Shown piece after piece: positions 54,325 to 63,554 of a stretch of 64,000 bases of DNA. The notes beneath the pieces were generated by a model. That model did not search any database, was not told the origin of the DNA, and saw only the letters and a program-made list of their open reading frames with translations. Each line of letters begins with the position of its first letter. Positions within the stretch are counted from its first letter, which is position 1. The stretch covers positions 90,218 to 154,217 of the forward strand of contig JAQURD010000001.1 of NCBI GenBank assembly GCA_028749115.1, given 5' to 3'. The position numbers were made by a program, and so were the translations under genes. This DNA comes from Acidobacteriota bacterium. Lineage in GTDB: Bacteria > Acidobacteriota > Aminicenantia > Aminicenantales > Saccharicenantaceae.

Positions 54325-54691
54325 GGCTGGAGCAGGACGTAAGCCGAATTCAGTTACAGCTTGAAGCTGCCGCGGTCATTTGTCTTAGCTGTTAATTGCT
54401 TAACAGCTTAAGCGACCTACCCACCCCGGTGGACGGGCCATCCTTGATTGGGGTTAATTTGGTCTTGCTCCGGATGGGGTTTGCCCTGCCTCTAAGGTCA
54501 CCCTTAGAGCGGTGAGCTTTTACCTCGCCTTTTCACCCTTACCAGGCTTCGAATCGAAACCGGCGGTATGTTTTCTGTGGTACTTTCCCCCGGTTACCCG
54601 GGGTCGCTGTTAGCGACCATCCTGCCCTGTGGAGTTCGGACTTTCCTCCCCTTCTCCAGGAGAAGGAGCGACCGCTTCGCCTGCACCAGCC
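54325..54691 (-). ncRNA. rnpB: RNase P RNA, type A
   Basis: 367-nt ribozyme that matures tRNA 5' ends. Conserved elements on the minus strand are GAGGAAAGTCCG (P4 5' side), ACAGGGCAG, CCACAGAAA with ATACCGCC, and the late TTCGGCTTAC (P4 3' side). P1 is formed by GGCTGG-T-GCAGG at the 5' end and CCTGC-T-CCAGCC at the 3' end, which fixes both termini. A T tract follows P1. The first 82 nt overlap the 3' end of the sigma-54 regulator gene, whose TAA stop falls in the P8-like loop between GGTCGC and GCGACC. Confidence 0.95.
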
Positions 54692-56061
54692 ATTATTTTT
54701 ATACCATATTGTTCAAGCTTTTTGTAGAGGTTGCTTCTCGGAGTATCAATTTCTCTGGCTGTTTTGGAGACATTCCAGTCATTAGCTTTGAGTTTATATA
54801 GAATAAAAGTTTTTTCGGCTTCATCCCGGATTTCGTGGAGAGTTGTCACTTTTTTAAAATCTGGCAAATAGAGCTCTTTCCTTTCCACCAGATAATCCGG
54901 CAAATCATTGATGGTGATGATTTCCCTGTTATTAAGGATAATCAACCGTTCTACCAGATTCCTTAATTCCCTGACATTCCCTTTCCAGGGATATTTCATC
55001 ATGGCAGCCAGGGCCTCAGGGGAAAATTTTTTTGGCTTGAAGTTGTTCTCTTCAGAAAATAAACGGGAGAAATAGTCAACCAGAAGCGGGATGTCTTCCT
55101 TTCTGTCTCTTAAAGGAGGAACATAAAGGGGCACAACATTTAGGCGAAAATACAGATCTTCACGGAAGCGTCCCTCTTTCATTTCGTTTTTCAGGTCTTT
55201 GTTGGTGGCAGCAATAACCCTGACATCAACTTTTATGATTTTACTTGACCCGACTCTTTGTACTTCTCCCTCTTCCAGCACGCGCAAGACTTTAGACTGA
55301 GTACGCAAACTCATATCGCCGACTTCGTCGAGAAAGATGGTGCCGCCATCAGCCAGCTCGAATTTCCCGGCCTGCCTCTCAGTTGCTCCGGTAAAAGCTC
55401 CTTTTTCGTGCCCGAAAAGCTCACTTTCAATTAATTCCTCAGGAATAGCTGCACAGTTAACCTGAACAAAATTTTCTTCTGCCCTTAAGCTATGGCTGTG
55501 TATAGCTCTGGCCACCAGTTCTTTGCCTGTTCCGCTTTCTCCCTGGATCAAAATCGTAGCATTGGTTGGCCCAATCTTTAAGATTTCCTGAGAAAGGTTT
55601 TTCATCAGGGGATGCTCACCAATTAACTGATACCTTTTTTCTGCCCGTTTCTTAAAGTCCTGGAAGGTTGATTTAAGCTCTCTCGCTTCCAGAGCATGGT
55701 TTAAACTGAGAATAATTCTTTCCCGGTGGAGCGGTTTTTCCAGAAAATCAAAAGCTCCCAGTTTAGTCGCCTCCACAGCCATGGGAATGGTTCCGTGCCC
55801 GGAAATCATAATGACTTCTGGTGATAACGGTCTTTTTTTTATTTCAGCTAATAAAGACAGGCCATCAATATCCGGTAGTTTGATATCGAGAAGAACCAGA
55901 TCAATTTCTGGATGTTCCTCCAGGTGTTGCCTGGCTTCAACTCCGTCGGAGGCTTCATATATGATAAATCCCTCATATTCCAGAATCATTCTCAATGATT
56001 TGCGGATGTTTTCTTCATCATCGACGATTAGAATTCTGTTCTTTCTTATTCTGGCACTCAT
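54610..56061 (-). CDS. sigma-54-dependent NtrC-type response regulator
   Basis: 483 aa. Receiver domain (about 8-122, phospho-acceptor D59 in [11 protein letters not shown]), AAA+ domain with Walker A GESGTGK (174-180) and the sigma-54 contact loop GAFTGA (221-226), Walker [12 protein letters not shown], and a Fis-type HTH at about 425-453 ([20 protein letters not shown]). Family members normally end near here; this one continues for 26 residues encoded inside rnpB. No histidine kinase is adjacent, so its partner is unknown. A palindrome and an extended -10 lie upstream. Confidence 0.93.
   Translation of the reverse strand: MSARIRKNRILIVDDEENIRKSLRMILEYEGFIIYEASDGVEARQHLEEHPEIDLVLLDIKLPDIDGLSLLAEIKKRPLSPEVIMISGHGTIPMAVEATKLGAFDFLEKPLHRERIILSLNHALEARELKSTFQDFKKRAEKRYQLIGEHPLMKNLSQEILKIGPTNATILIQGESGTGKELVARAIHSHSLRAEENFVQVNCAAIPEELIESELFGHEKGAFTGATERQAGKFELADGGTIFLDEVGDMSLRTQSKVLRVLEEGEVQRVGSSKIIKVDVRVIAATNKDLKNEMKEGRFREDLYFRLNVVPLYVPPLRDRKEDIPLLVDYFSRLFSEENNFKPKKFSPEALAAMMKYPWKGNVRELRNLVERLIILNNREIITINDLPDYLVERKELYLPDFKKVTTLHEIRDEAEKTFILYKLKANDWNVSKTAREIDTPRSNLYKKLEQYGIKIMAGAGEAVAPSPGEGEESPNSTGQDGR
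54698..54706 (-). promoter_or_regulatory. nested rnpB promoter inside the regulator gene
   Basis: Minus strand TGGTATAAA, an extended -10. Its hexamer ends exactly 7 nt before G54691, the P1-defined 5' end of RNase P RNA. It lies in codons for the last helix of the regulator's DNA-binding domain. Confidence 0.6.
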
Positions 56062-56088
56062 CTTATTATTTTAACATAATCTGAACAT

Positions 56089-56107
56089 AACTAATCATCG
56101 ATTAGTT
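56089..56107. repeat. perfect 8-3-8 palindrome upstream of the NtrC-type gene
   Basis: AACTAATC, ATC, GATTAGTT, centred about 37 bp upstream of the regulator ATG. An extended -10-like element (TGTTAAAAT on the minus strand) lies between it and the start codon. Position suits an operator, possibly for autoregulation. A plus-strand terminator reading is less likely because no plus-strand gene precedes it. Confidence 0.45.
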
Positions 56108-56118
56108 TTTAATTTAGA

Positions 56119-56164
56119 ATAATAAAAATGCCTGAAGCAGGGAAAAAAGAGCCAACCTTCAGCA
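56119..56164 (-). terminator. possible terminator after PFOR
   Basis: On the minus strand a stem with CTGAAG/CTTCAG plus two outer pairs across a bulge, a 19-nt loop, then TTTTTATTATT. It lies about 100 nt past the PFOR stop and before the regulator gene. Stem is modest. Confidence 0.35.
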
Positions 56165-56268
56165 TTTTGTTGATAATAATATAAATAATCTCAGCTTTCG
56201 CTGTTGGTAACCACTACCGGGCATCTGGCCGGCTCCTGGCTAGCTGCCAATCTGGCCTCTGGCCTGAA

Positions 56269-59200
56269 TCAACCCTCAGCCAGTTTTTTATAATATTCAA
56301 ATCTTCTTCTGGCTTCTTCTTTGGCCTGAGCAAACAACTGGCTGGCTATATCCGGAAATTCCTGAAGGACTGACCGGTAACGGATTTCATTTTTCAGGAA
56401 AGTTTCATAATCGATCTTCGGTTCTTTCGAATCAAGAATAAAGGGATTGCTACCTTCCTTAATGAGCAGCGGATTATAACGGTAAAGGATCCAGTAGCCG
56501 GTATCGACAGCCAGTTTTTCTTCCTGCTGTGACTTGCTCATGTCAATTCCGTGGTTGATACAGGGAGAATAGGCAATAATCAGTGATGGCCCATTATAGG
56601 CTTCAGCTTCCAGAAAAGCCTTCAGGCATTGATTCATATTGGCTCCCATGGCTACTGAAGCCACATAGACATAACCATAGCTTATGGCCATCCGGCCCAG
56701 ATCTTTTTTGCCTGTTTTCTTGCCAGAAGAAGCGAATTTCGCCCTTGAACCAAGCGGAGTTGATTTCGAAGCCTGGCCCCCGGTATTGGAATAAACTTCG
56801 GTATCAAGAACTAACAGGTTAACATTCCGGTTCATAGCTATGACATGATCCAGGCCACCATAGCCAATATCATAAGCCCAGCCATCGCCACCGACACACC
56901 AGATGCTTTTATCAACGAAATAATCCTGAAATTCAGCTACTTTAGCCAGATAAGGATAAGCTGTATCTTTTCTGGCCAGAGCAGCGGGCAAAAGAGCCTG
57001 AATACGCCTGGCCAGATTTTTGACCTCATCACCCCGGTCATTCCAGAGTTCTTTCATTTTTCTAAAAGCATCACCCAGTTCTGGTAGAAGACCCGCCTCC
57101 AGGGCGGCATTCATGTTGGCCAGAAGCTCCTTCCTGATGACGTCCACAGCTAGTCTCATCCCAAAACCGTATTCGGCATTATCTTCAAAAAGTGAGTTAG
57201 CCCAGCTCGGCCCTTTTCCTTCCTTATTGATAGCATAGGGAGAAGCAGGAAAAGTTCCGCCATAAATTGACGAACAGCCGGTAGCGTTAGCAATTATCAT
57301 TCTAGGGCCAAAAAGCTGGGTGGCCAGCTTGATATAAGGTGTCTCTCCGCAACCAGCACAGGCTCCGCTAAACTCGAACAAAGGAGTCAAAAATTGTGAA
57401 CCCTTGATGGTTTCAATTTTATTTCCATCCAGCCAGCTATCAGGCAACTGTTCAAAGAACTTTTCATTCTCATTCTGTCCAGCAGCCCTTTCCTCTTCAA
57501 GAGGCACCATGATCAGTGATTTTTCTTTGGTCGGACAGGTTTCCACACAAACACCGCAGCCAACACAATCTTCAATGTAAACTTGAAGACGGTACTTTAA
57601 ATTTTTATCATTCTTACTGTTAGAGGCCAGAGTGACAAAACTAGCCGGAGCTTTCTCCATATCAGCCGGCAGAATCTGTTTTGGCCTGATAGCCGCATGA
57701 GGGCAGACAAAAGAGCATTGATTGCACTGAATACAATGCTCTGACCGCCAGTGAGGCACAAGTTCAGCCACTCCCCTTTTCTCTAGCTTTGCCGTGTTGG
57801 TTGGAATCCGGCCATCATCAGGCATACTGGAAACAGGAATGGTATTACCTTTAAAATGCATAATAGGTTCAATCACTTTTCGTGCAAAATCATCAGCCCC
57901 GTCAGGAAGAAGCCTGGGAACAGGAGCAGATTGGGTGATTTTAGCCGGCACCGGGACTTCTTCTAAAGCTTCTAGAGCCCGATCAACGGCGGCCATATTC
58001 ATCTTAACTACATCATCACCTTTTTTGTGATAGCTCTTATAGATGGCCTTTTTGATCAGGTCGATAGCTTCTGCCTCAGGTAAAACCCCTGAAATCTTGA
58101 AAAAGCAAACTTGCATAATAGTATTTATTCTTGTCTTGAGACCAACTTCCTGAGCAATTTTAAAGGCATCAATATTATAGACTCTAATTTTTTTATCGAT
58201 AATTGTTCTTTGCATATCTTCAGTCAGGTGCTCAAAGACTTCTTCTTTTTTCCATGATGAGTTTAGCAGGAAGACACCGCCTGGCCTGATTCCCTCGAGA
58301 ACATCATAACGCCCAATATAAGCCGGCTTATGGAGGGCAATAAAATCAGCAATATTTATTAGATATTCTGATTGAATGGGGTGTTTACCAAACCGCAGGT
58401 GAGAAATGGTCACGCCACCTGATTTCTTAGAATCATATTCAAAATAGCCCTGAGCATAAAGATCCGTATTGTCTCCAATAATAGTGATAGAGTTTTTATT
58501 GGCGCCAACTGTCCCGTCAGAACCATAGCCCCAGAACTTGCAGCGCACTGTACCCTCAAGCTCAGTTTCAAGAATTGGCCCCACTGGTAATGATTTTCTG
58601 CTGACATCATCTTCAATGCCAACAGTAAAATCATGGAAAGCTTCTCCCGCCAGGTGATCATAAACGGCTTTAACCATAGCCGGAGTAAATTCTTTGGAAG
58701 ATAAGCCATAGCGCCCGCCGATAATCTTGATGTCCTTACCAGCCAGAGCAGAAACTACATCCAGAAAAAGTGGTTCGCCTGGTGCGCCGGGCTCTTTCGT
58801 CCGGTCAAGAACAGCAATTTTCTTAACGGAAGCAGGAATAACAGATCTTAAACAGGCCGCCTCAAAAGGCCGGTAGAGACGCACCTTAACCAGGCCAACT
58901 TTATAGCCTTGTTTGATCAGATAATTTATGGCCTCTTCAGCTGTTTCCCCACCGGAACCCATCATAATTATGATCCGGTCGGCGTCGGATGAGCCAAAAT
59001 AGTCAAAGAGATGATATTGACGGCCGGTAACTTTAGCCACTTTATCCATGTATTCCTGAACTATAGCTGGAGTGGCTTCATAATATTTATTAACCGTTTC
59101 CCGGCCCTGAAAATAAACGTCAGGATTCTGGGCGCCGACTTTCATCATGGGCTTTTCGGGATTAAGGGCTCTCTGGCGAAAAGCCTCAAGATACTGTGGT

Positions 59201-59787
59201 TCAAACAGCTCAGCCAGTGTTTCATAAGGTATAAGTTCTATCTTTTGGACCTCGCTCGATGTCCGGAAACCATCAAAAAAATGAAGAAAAGGAAGCCGGC
59301 TTTTTAGACTGGCTAAATGGCTGACTGTGGCCAGATCCATAATTTCCTGGACAGAGCCGGAGGCAACCAGGGCAAAACCAGTATTTCTGGCAGCCATGAC
59401 ATCAGAATGATCTCCAAATATAGATAAAGACTGGCAGGCTAACGATCTGGCTGAGACATGAAAAACAGCCGGTAGAAGCTCCCCGGCTATCTTGTACATG
59501 TTAGGCAACATTAACATCAAACCCTGAGAAGCAGTAAAAGTAGTAGTCAAACAGCCAGCACTTAGAGAGCCATGAACGGCTCCAGCTGCTCCACCTTCTG
59601 ATTGCATTTCGACAACTTCTACTGTTTGCCCGAACATATTCTTTTTGCTTTGACTTGACCACTCATCAGCCATTTCACCCATAGTTGAAGACGGAGTGAT
59701 AGGATAAATAGCGGCGACTTCAGAGTAAGCATAAGCCACATGGGTGGCAGCAGTATTACCATCGACAGCCTTAAAATTTTTAGACAT
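56269..59787 (-). CDS. nifJ: pyruvate:ferredoxin (flavodoxin) oxidoreductase
   Basis: 1172 aa single-chain PFOR. Domain I begins VDGNTAATHVAYAYSEVAAIYPITPSSTMGE. The two-4Fe-4S ferredoxin domain holds CIQCNQCSFVCPHA and CVGCGVCVETCP (about 690 and 745). The TPP domain shows CAGCGETPYIKL, GDGWAYDIGYGGLDHV and the TEVYSNTGGQASKST stretch. It oxidises pyruvate to acetyl-CoA and CO2, reducing ferredoxin, and marks anaerobic metabolism. AAGGAG supports the ATG. An extended -10 is immediately upstream, so it is transcribed separately from recR. Confidence 0.97.
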   Translation of the reverse strand: MSKNFKAVDGNTAATHVAYAYSEVAAIYPITPSSTMGEMADEWSSQSKKNMFGQTVEVVEMQSEGGAAGAVHGSLSAGCLTTTFTASQGLMLMLPNMYKIAGELLPAVFHVSARSLACQSLSIFGDHSDVMAARNTGFALVASGSVQEIMDLATVSHLASLKSRLPFLHFFDGFRTSSEVQKIELIPYETLAELFEPQYLEAFRQRALNPEKPMMKVGAQNPDVYFQGRETVNKYYEATPAIVQEYMDKVAKVTGRQYHLFDYFGSSDADRIIIMMGSGGETAEEAINYLIKQGYKVGLVKVRLYRPFEAACLRSVIPASVKKIAVLDRTKEPGAPGEPLFLDVVSALAGKDIKIIGGRYGLSSKEFTPAMVKAVYDHLAGEAFHDFTVGIEDDVSRKSLPVGPILETELEGTVRCKFWGYGSDGTVGANKNSITIIGDNTDLYAQGYFEYDSKKSGGVTISHLRFGKHPIQSEYLINIADFIALHKPAYIGRYDVLEGIRPGGVFLLNSSWKKEEVFEHLTEDMQRTIIDKKIRVYNIDAFKIAQEVGLKTRINTIMQVCFFKISGVLPEAEAIDLIKKAIYKSYHKKGDDVVKMNMAAVDRALEALEEVPVPAKITQSAPVPRLLPDGADDFARKVIEPIMHFKGNTIPVSSMPDDGRIPTNTAKLEKRGVAELVPHWRSEHCIQCNQCSFVCPHAAIRPKQILPADMEKAPASFVTLASNSKNDKNLKYRLQVYIEDCVGCGVCVETCPTKEKSLIMVPLEEERAAGQNENEKFFEQLPDSWLDGNKIETIKGSQFLTPLFEFSGACAGCGETPYIKLATQLFGPRMIIANATGCSSIYGGTFPASPYAINKEGKGPSWANSLFEDNAEYGFGMRLAVDVIRKELLANMNAALEAGLLPELGDAFRKMKELWNDRGDEVKNLARRIQALLPAALARKDTAYPYLAKVAEFQDYFVDKSIWCVGGDGWAYDIGYGGLDHVIAMNRNVNLLVLDTEVYSNTGGQASKSTPLGSRAKFASSGKKTGKKDLGRMAISYGYVYVASVAMGANMNQCLKAFLEAEAYNGPSLIIAYSPCINHGIDMSKSQQEEKLAVDTGYWILYRYNPLLIKEGSNPFILDSKEPKIDYETFLKNEIRYRSVLQEFPDIASQLFAQAKEEARRRFEYYKKLAEG

Positions 59788-59817
59788 AAAAATACTCCTT
59801 GTTAATTTAAAGAAATT

Positions 59818-59826
59818 ATTATATCA
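59818..59826 (-). promoter_or_regulatory. extended -10 promoter of the PFOR gene
   Basis: Minus strand TGATATAAT, in the same TTTGATATAAT string found upstream of asnS. The -35 region is weak. The expected start is about 24 nt before the ATG. Confidence 0.6.
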
Positions 59827-59860
59827 AATATCAGCCTTTATTCTAACCGGTTTTTGAGAT

Positions 59861-60466
59861 TTATTTTTTAATTTCTGTCCGTCCTTCGAGTGCTTTTTTG
59901 ATGGTCAGTTGATCGGCAAAATCCAGATCGCCGCCCACCGGCAAGCCCATGGCCAGCCGGCTAATTTTAATTGGCAACTCATTGACCATCTGTAAAATAA
60001 GAGCAGAAGTAGCTTCTCCTTCGGCAGTTGGATTGGTAGCAATGATTAATTCTTTAAACTGGCCATTTTTCAAGCGTTTGACCAGCTTTTCCAGCCTTAA
60101 TTCATCCGGTCCAATCCCCTTAATCGGTGACAGAGAACCAAGAAGAACATGATATCGTCCATTGTAGATACCGGTTTTCTCAATAGAGGCAACATTAAAC
60201 GGCTCTTCGACGACACATAATTGCTCGTCATTTCTTTGCGCCTCAGTGCACAGGAGACAGGGATCAACTTGGGTAATATTATTGCAAACCGAACAATAGA
60301 AGAGGCTTTTTTTAACTTCGGTAATTGCTTCTATTAAACTTTCAACTTCTTCTGCTGGCAGACTTAAGATATGAAAAGCCAGCCGTTGAGCAGATTTCTG
60401 CCCGATTCCCGGGAACTTTCTTAATTGCTCAATTAATTGATGGAGGGGCTGAACATATTCAAACAT
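59861..60466 (-). CDS. recR: recombination mediator RecR
   Basis: 201 aa. Helix-hairpin-helix RKFPGIGQKSAQRLAFH at the N-terminus, a four-cysteine zinc finger (CSVCNNITQVDPCLLC), then a Toprim domain (LCVVEEP, IATNPTAEGEATS) and the GLPVGGDLDFAD Walker B-like end. Loads RecA with RecFO during repair. Third gene of the dnaX-ybaB-recR cluster, 10 bp after ybaB. Confidence 0.97.
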   Translation of the reverse strand: MFEYVQPLHQLIEQLRKFPGIGQKSAQRLAFHILSLPAEEVESLIEAITEVKKSLFYCSVCNNITQVDPCLLCTEAQRNDEQLCVVEEPFNVASIEKTGIYNGRYHVLLGSLSPIKGIGPDELRLEKLVKRLKNGQFKELIIATNPTAEGEATSALILQMVNELPIKISRLAMGLPVGGDLDFADQLTIKKALEGRTEIKK

Positions 60467-60476
60467 TTCTAATCAT

Positions 60477-60785
60477 TCATAAACCAGGAATCTTCAACCC
60501 GCCGGTAAAACCTGACATCTTTTTTGAAACTTCTTCATCTACTCTGGATGCGGCTTCGGTATAGGCAGAAACGATAAGATCTTGAAGCATGTCAACATCT
60601 TCTTTATTAATGACTTCTGGCTCGAGCCTGATTTTGAGGCAATTCTTGTGCCCGTCAAGAGTCACTGTCACCATTCCTCCGCCGCTTGAGCCCTCGATTT
60701 GTATTTCAGCCAGCTCTTTTTGCAGCTTATCCTGAAACTCCTGAGCCGCCTTCATCATTTTTTGCAGTTCGGCCAGATTTTTCAT
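60477..60785 (-). CDS. ybaB: YbaB/EbfC nucleoid-associated protein
   Basis: 102 aa. Starts LAELQKMMKAAQEFQDKLQKELAE and has the family core GGGMVTVTLDGHKNCLKIRL. A small homodimeric DNA-binding protein. Lies 30 bp after dnaX and 10 bp before recR, the common bacterial order. Confidence 0.95.
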   Translation of the reverse strand: MKNLAELQKMMKAAQEFQDKLQKELAEIQIEGSSGGGMVTVTLDGHKNCLKIRLEPEVINKEDVDMLQDLIVSAYTEAASRVDEEVSKKMSGFTGGLKIPGL

Positions 60786-60815
60786 TTAAGCTCCTCTTAT
60801 AATATCCTTATACTA

Positions 60816-62534
60816 TTATTTCCCATTATTTTTCTTATTTTTAACCGAGATAACCTGCCCTTTTAAGCCATCCAGAAGTGACTTGACTTTAGGATCCTCT
60901 ATTGCCTGTCTGGCTTCTAAATGGCGGGCCGGAATGCCGTTTGTGCTTTCATTACCCGGCTTTTTCTCAGAAACTTTTTGTTTATCTGTTTCGTCTATCT
61001 TTAATTCAAAACGATAGCCATTCAGCTCTGTTGCCAGCCTGTCAAGGTAAGACTGATTTTGTTCTATAATCACGGCAAAATGCTTCTTATCCTGACTGAA
61101 GATAAATTGAATAGTTTTATCTTTGACTTCAACCTTATTGGCGACTTTCAAAATCGGCGCCAGCGCCGGCTTATCCTTCATCAAACGGAAATAAAATTCA
61201 TCAGCTACGGGATGTCCCAGAAGAGGCTGGCCATTTTTGCCTGCCGTTATCTGGTTATTATTAGTTTTCTGCAGCTCTGAGCTGCGGACAGAGCTTCGGT
61301 TTTTACTAGCTGGACTGACCGCCGTGTTAGAATAATTTGTTCTCTGAACCTGACCTCTTTGCAGCTCTTCCTTTAGATCTTGAATTTCTGCCAGTATCTT
61401 ATCCAGAGGCTTCAGCCGCGATAAATAACATAACCTGGTCAGATGGGCTTCAAGAAAAATCCTTGGTTGTGCTGAATATTTTAGGCCAGCTTCTCCTTCC
61501 TGCAGGATGGTCAAATACCTGAGGAGTTCTTCAGCCTGCAACTCTTGACCAATGTCCTTGAGCTGCTTTAGCTCCTCTTCGGACAAAAAAGTCAGCTTGA
61601 CCTGGTCTTTAATTATTTTCACCAGTAGAAGCTGGTGAAAATGCTCGATCAATCCATTATAAAAATATTTTAAATCGTAACCAGCCGAAACCAGATCTTC
61701 GACCAGCTTGAATATTTCTTCATCCTTTCCACTGATAATTGCCCGTGAAAAGTTTTCAAACAATTGATGATTGATAATCCCCAGGATTTCTTCTGTTTCT
61801 TTATCTTGAATTTTAGAACCGCTAAAGGAAATGACCTGGTCAAGCAGAGTTTCTGCGTCGCGCAAGCTCCCGTCGGCTGCTTCAGCAATTAGCTTAAGAC
61901 TATAGGAGCTAATGGTTATCCCTTCCTGGCCAGCCAGATACCCCAGGTGGCCGGCAATATCCTGACTGGATAATCTTTTAAAAACAAAATGCTGGCAGCG
62001 GGAAATTATAGTTTTTGGAACTTTATGAAATTCAGTTGTAGCAAAAATAAATATCGTTCTGGTTGGTGGTTCTTCCAGAGTTTTGAGCAGGGCATTAAAA
62101 GCATCCCGGCTAAGCTGATGGACCTCATCAATAATAATTATCCGGTAGCGGCTATGCATCGGCTCATATTGAATGCTCTCCCTTAAGGCTTTAACGTCTT
62201 CGATACCACGGTTAGAGGCACCATCAATTTCGATAAAATCAATGAGTCTGTCGTCATTTATAGCCTGACACAGGTCACATTGATTACAGGGCTCGGGGGC
62301 GGGTCCTGATTGGCAATTAAGCGCCTTAGCCAGAATTCTGGCCACTGTCGTCTTACCTACGCCCCTCATGCCAGAAAATAGGTAGGCATGGCTGATTCTA
62401 TTTTCTTTTATAGCATTTTGAAGTGTTCTGACGATTGCCCCCTGACCAATAACTTCAGCAAATGTTTTTGGCCGGTATTTTCTGGCCAGGACCAGATAAG
62501 GTCCCGCACTATTCTTAATCAGTTCTTCCATCAT
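60816..62534 (-). CDS. dnaX: DNA polymerase III subunits gamma/tau
   Basis: 572 aa clamp-loader ATPase. RKYRPKTFAEVIGQ, Walker A GMRGVGKTT, the four-cysteine zinc module in CQSGPAPEPCNQCDLC, Walker B DEVHQL and the LEEPPTRTIFIFATTE sensor region are present. The tau-like C-terminal region continues past residue 370 with a polar linker (about 385-435). I see no clear A-rich slippery site that would make gamma by frameshift. Two adjacent ATGs at the start. A promoter with -35 and extended -10 lies 30 nt upstream. Confidence 0.96.
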   Translation of the reverse strand: MMEELIKNSAGPYLVLARKYRPKTFAEVIGQGAIVRTLQNAIKENRISHAYLFSGMRGVGKTTVARILAKALNCQSGPAPEPCNQCDLCQAINDDRLIDFIEIDGASNRGIEDVKALRESIQYEPMHSRYRIIIIDEVHQLSRDAFNALLKTLEEPPTRTIFIFATTEFHKVPKTIISRCQHFVFKRLSSQDIAGHLGYLAGQEGITISSYSLKLIAEAADGSLRDAETLLDQVISFSGSKIQDKETEEILGIINHQLFENFSRAIISGKDEEIFKLVEDLVSAGYDLKYFYNGLIEHFHQLLLVKIIKDQVKLTFLSEEELKQLKDIGQELQAEELLRYLTILQEGEAGLKYSAQPRIFLEAHLTRLCYLSRLKPLDKILAEIQDLKEELQRGQVQRTNYSNTAVSPASKNRSSVRSSELQKTNNNQITAGKNGQPLLGHPVADEFYFRLMKDKPALAPILKVANKVEVKDKTIQFIFSQDKKHFAVIIEQNQSYLDRLATELNGYRFELKIDETDKQKVSEKKPGNESTNGIPARHLEARQAIEDPKVKSLLDGLKGQVISVKNKKNNGK

Positions 62535-62563
62535 GTTCTCAAGTCTGAATAGAAATCATTTTT

Positions 62564-62591
62564 ATCTTATCATAATCAGTCTAAAATTCAA
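62564..62591 (-). promoter_or_regulatory. promoter of the dnaX-ybaB-recR operon
   Basis: Minus strand TTGAAT (62586-62591), 16-nt spacer ending in TGA, TAAGAT (62564-62569). The expected start is about 22 nt before the dnaX ATG. Confidence 0.6.
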
Positions 62592-62654
62592 CTGATAACA
62601 ATGCGCTGGCCAGCTTGATTCCGGGATGAATTTTGGCCAGGAAGAGATTACAAT

Positions 62655-63545
62655 GTGGCTGAGATGAATCAAAGAAAAAGAGGTCTGATTTTTGTTCATC
62701 TAGCTGTTTTTTTATTTGGTTTTCCGGGCGTCATTAGTCAGCTGGTTGACTTGCCCTCTTATGGCCTGACCTTCTGGCGGGTAACGCTGGCCAGTTTTGC
62801 TCTTTTTTTGCTTATCAAAATTAAATCTGAAAAAATTTCCTGGCCGACTCAACTGCTTGATGGCTGCCTGATTGTTTGTTCCGGGCTTCTTCTCGCTTTT
62901 CACTGGACGGCATTTTTTAAATCAATTCAGGTTTCAACCGTGGCTATTGGTTTGCTCTCCTATTCATCTTTTCCTATTTTTACAGTTTTCCTTGAACCCT
63001 GGCTTCTGGCCAGCCGGTTTAAAAAAATAAATTTATTTCTGGCTGTCATCTGCCTTTCGGGAATATATTTGATTATTCCAGAATTCAATTTAAGGAATAC
63101 CGTCTTTATTGGAGTTCTCTGGGGAGTGGCTGCTGGTTTTTCTTTTTCCTGGCTGACTATTATCAATCGAAAGCTGAGCAGACACTACTCAAGCCTGATT
63201 CTGGCCTTTTATCAAGAAATCCTGGCCATGCTTTTTTTACTGCCTGTTTTCCTGTTCAAGAAGTTCACCTGGCCGGGAACCCTAAAAAGCCTGGGCTTGG
63301 TTATTTTTTTAGGAGTCTTTTGCACAGCCCTGGCCCATACCCTCTTTATTAGAGGTTTAAGGGAGATTGAAGCCCAAGTTTCCAGTCTGATTAGCCTGCT
63401 GGAACCAGTTTATGGAATCATTCTCGGTTATTTGATACTTAAAGAAAAGCCTGGCTTAAAAACGCTGGCTGGCGGCCTGCTGATTTTAGGCTCAATTCTC
63501 TGGTTGTCTTATCATGGCGCTCGCGAAGCTAATGGACAGAGTTAA
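62655..63545 (+). CDS. EamA/DMT superfamily transporter
   Basis: 296 aa with ten predicted transmembrane helices arranged as two EamA repeats. HLAVFLFGFPGVISQL opens the first, and the second ends with SLISLLEPVYGIILGYLILKEKP, the typical last loop. Exports or imports small metabolites; substrate is not predictable. GTG at 62655 has GGAAGAG 8 nt upstream; an ATG three codons later is an alternative start. Divergent from dnaX. Confidence 0.88.
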   Translation: MAEMNQRKRGLIFVHLAVFLFGFPGVISQLVDLPSYGLTFWRVTLASFALFLLIKIKSEKISWPTQLLDGCLIVCSGLLLAFHWTAFFKSIQVSTVAIGLLSYSSFPIFTVFLEPWLLASRFKKINLFLAVICLSGIYLIIPEFNLRNTVFIGVLWGVAAGFSFSWLTIINRKLSRHYSSLILAFYQEILAMLFLLPVFLFKKFTWPGTLKSLGLVIFLGVFCTALAHTLFIRGLREIEAQVSSLISLLEPVYGIILGYLILKEKPGLKTLAGGLLILGSILWLSYHGAREANGQS

Positions 63546-63554
63546 TTTCAATTT

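Noticed and set aside
60816-62534. programmed frameshift in dnaX producing gamma
   Set aside because: No clear A-rich slippery heptamer with a following stem was found at the expected position near the end of domain III.
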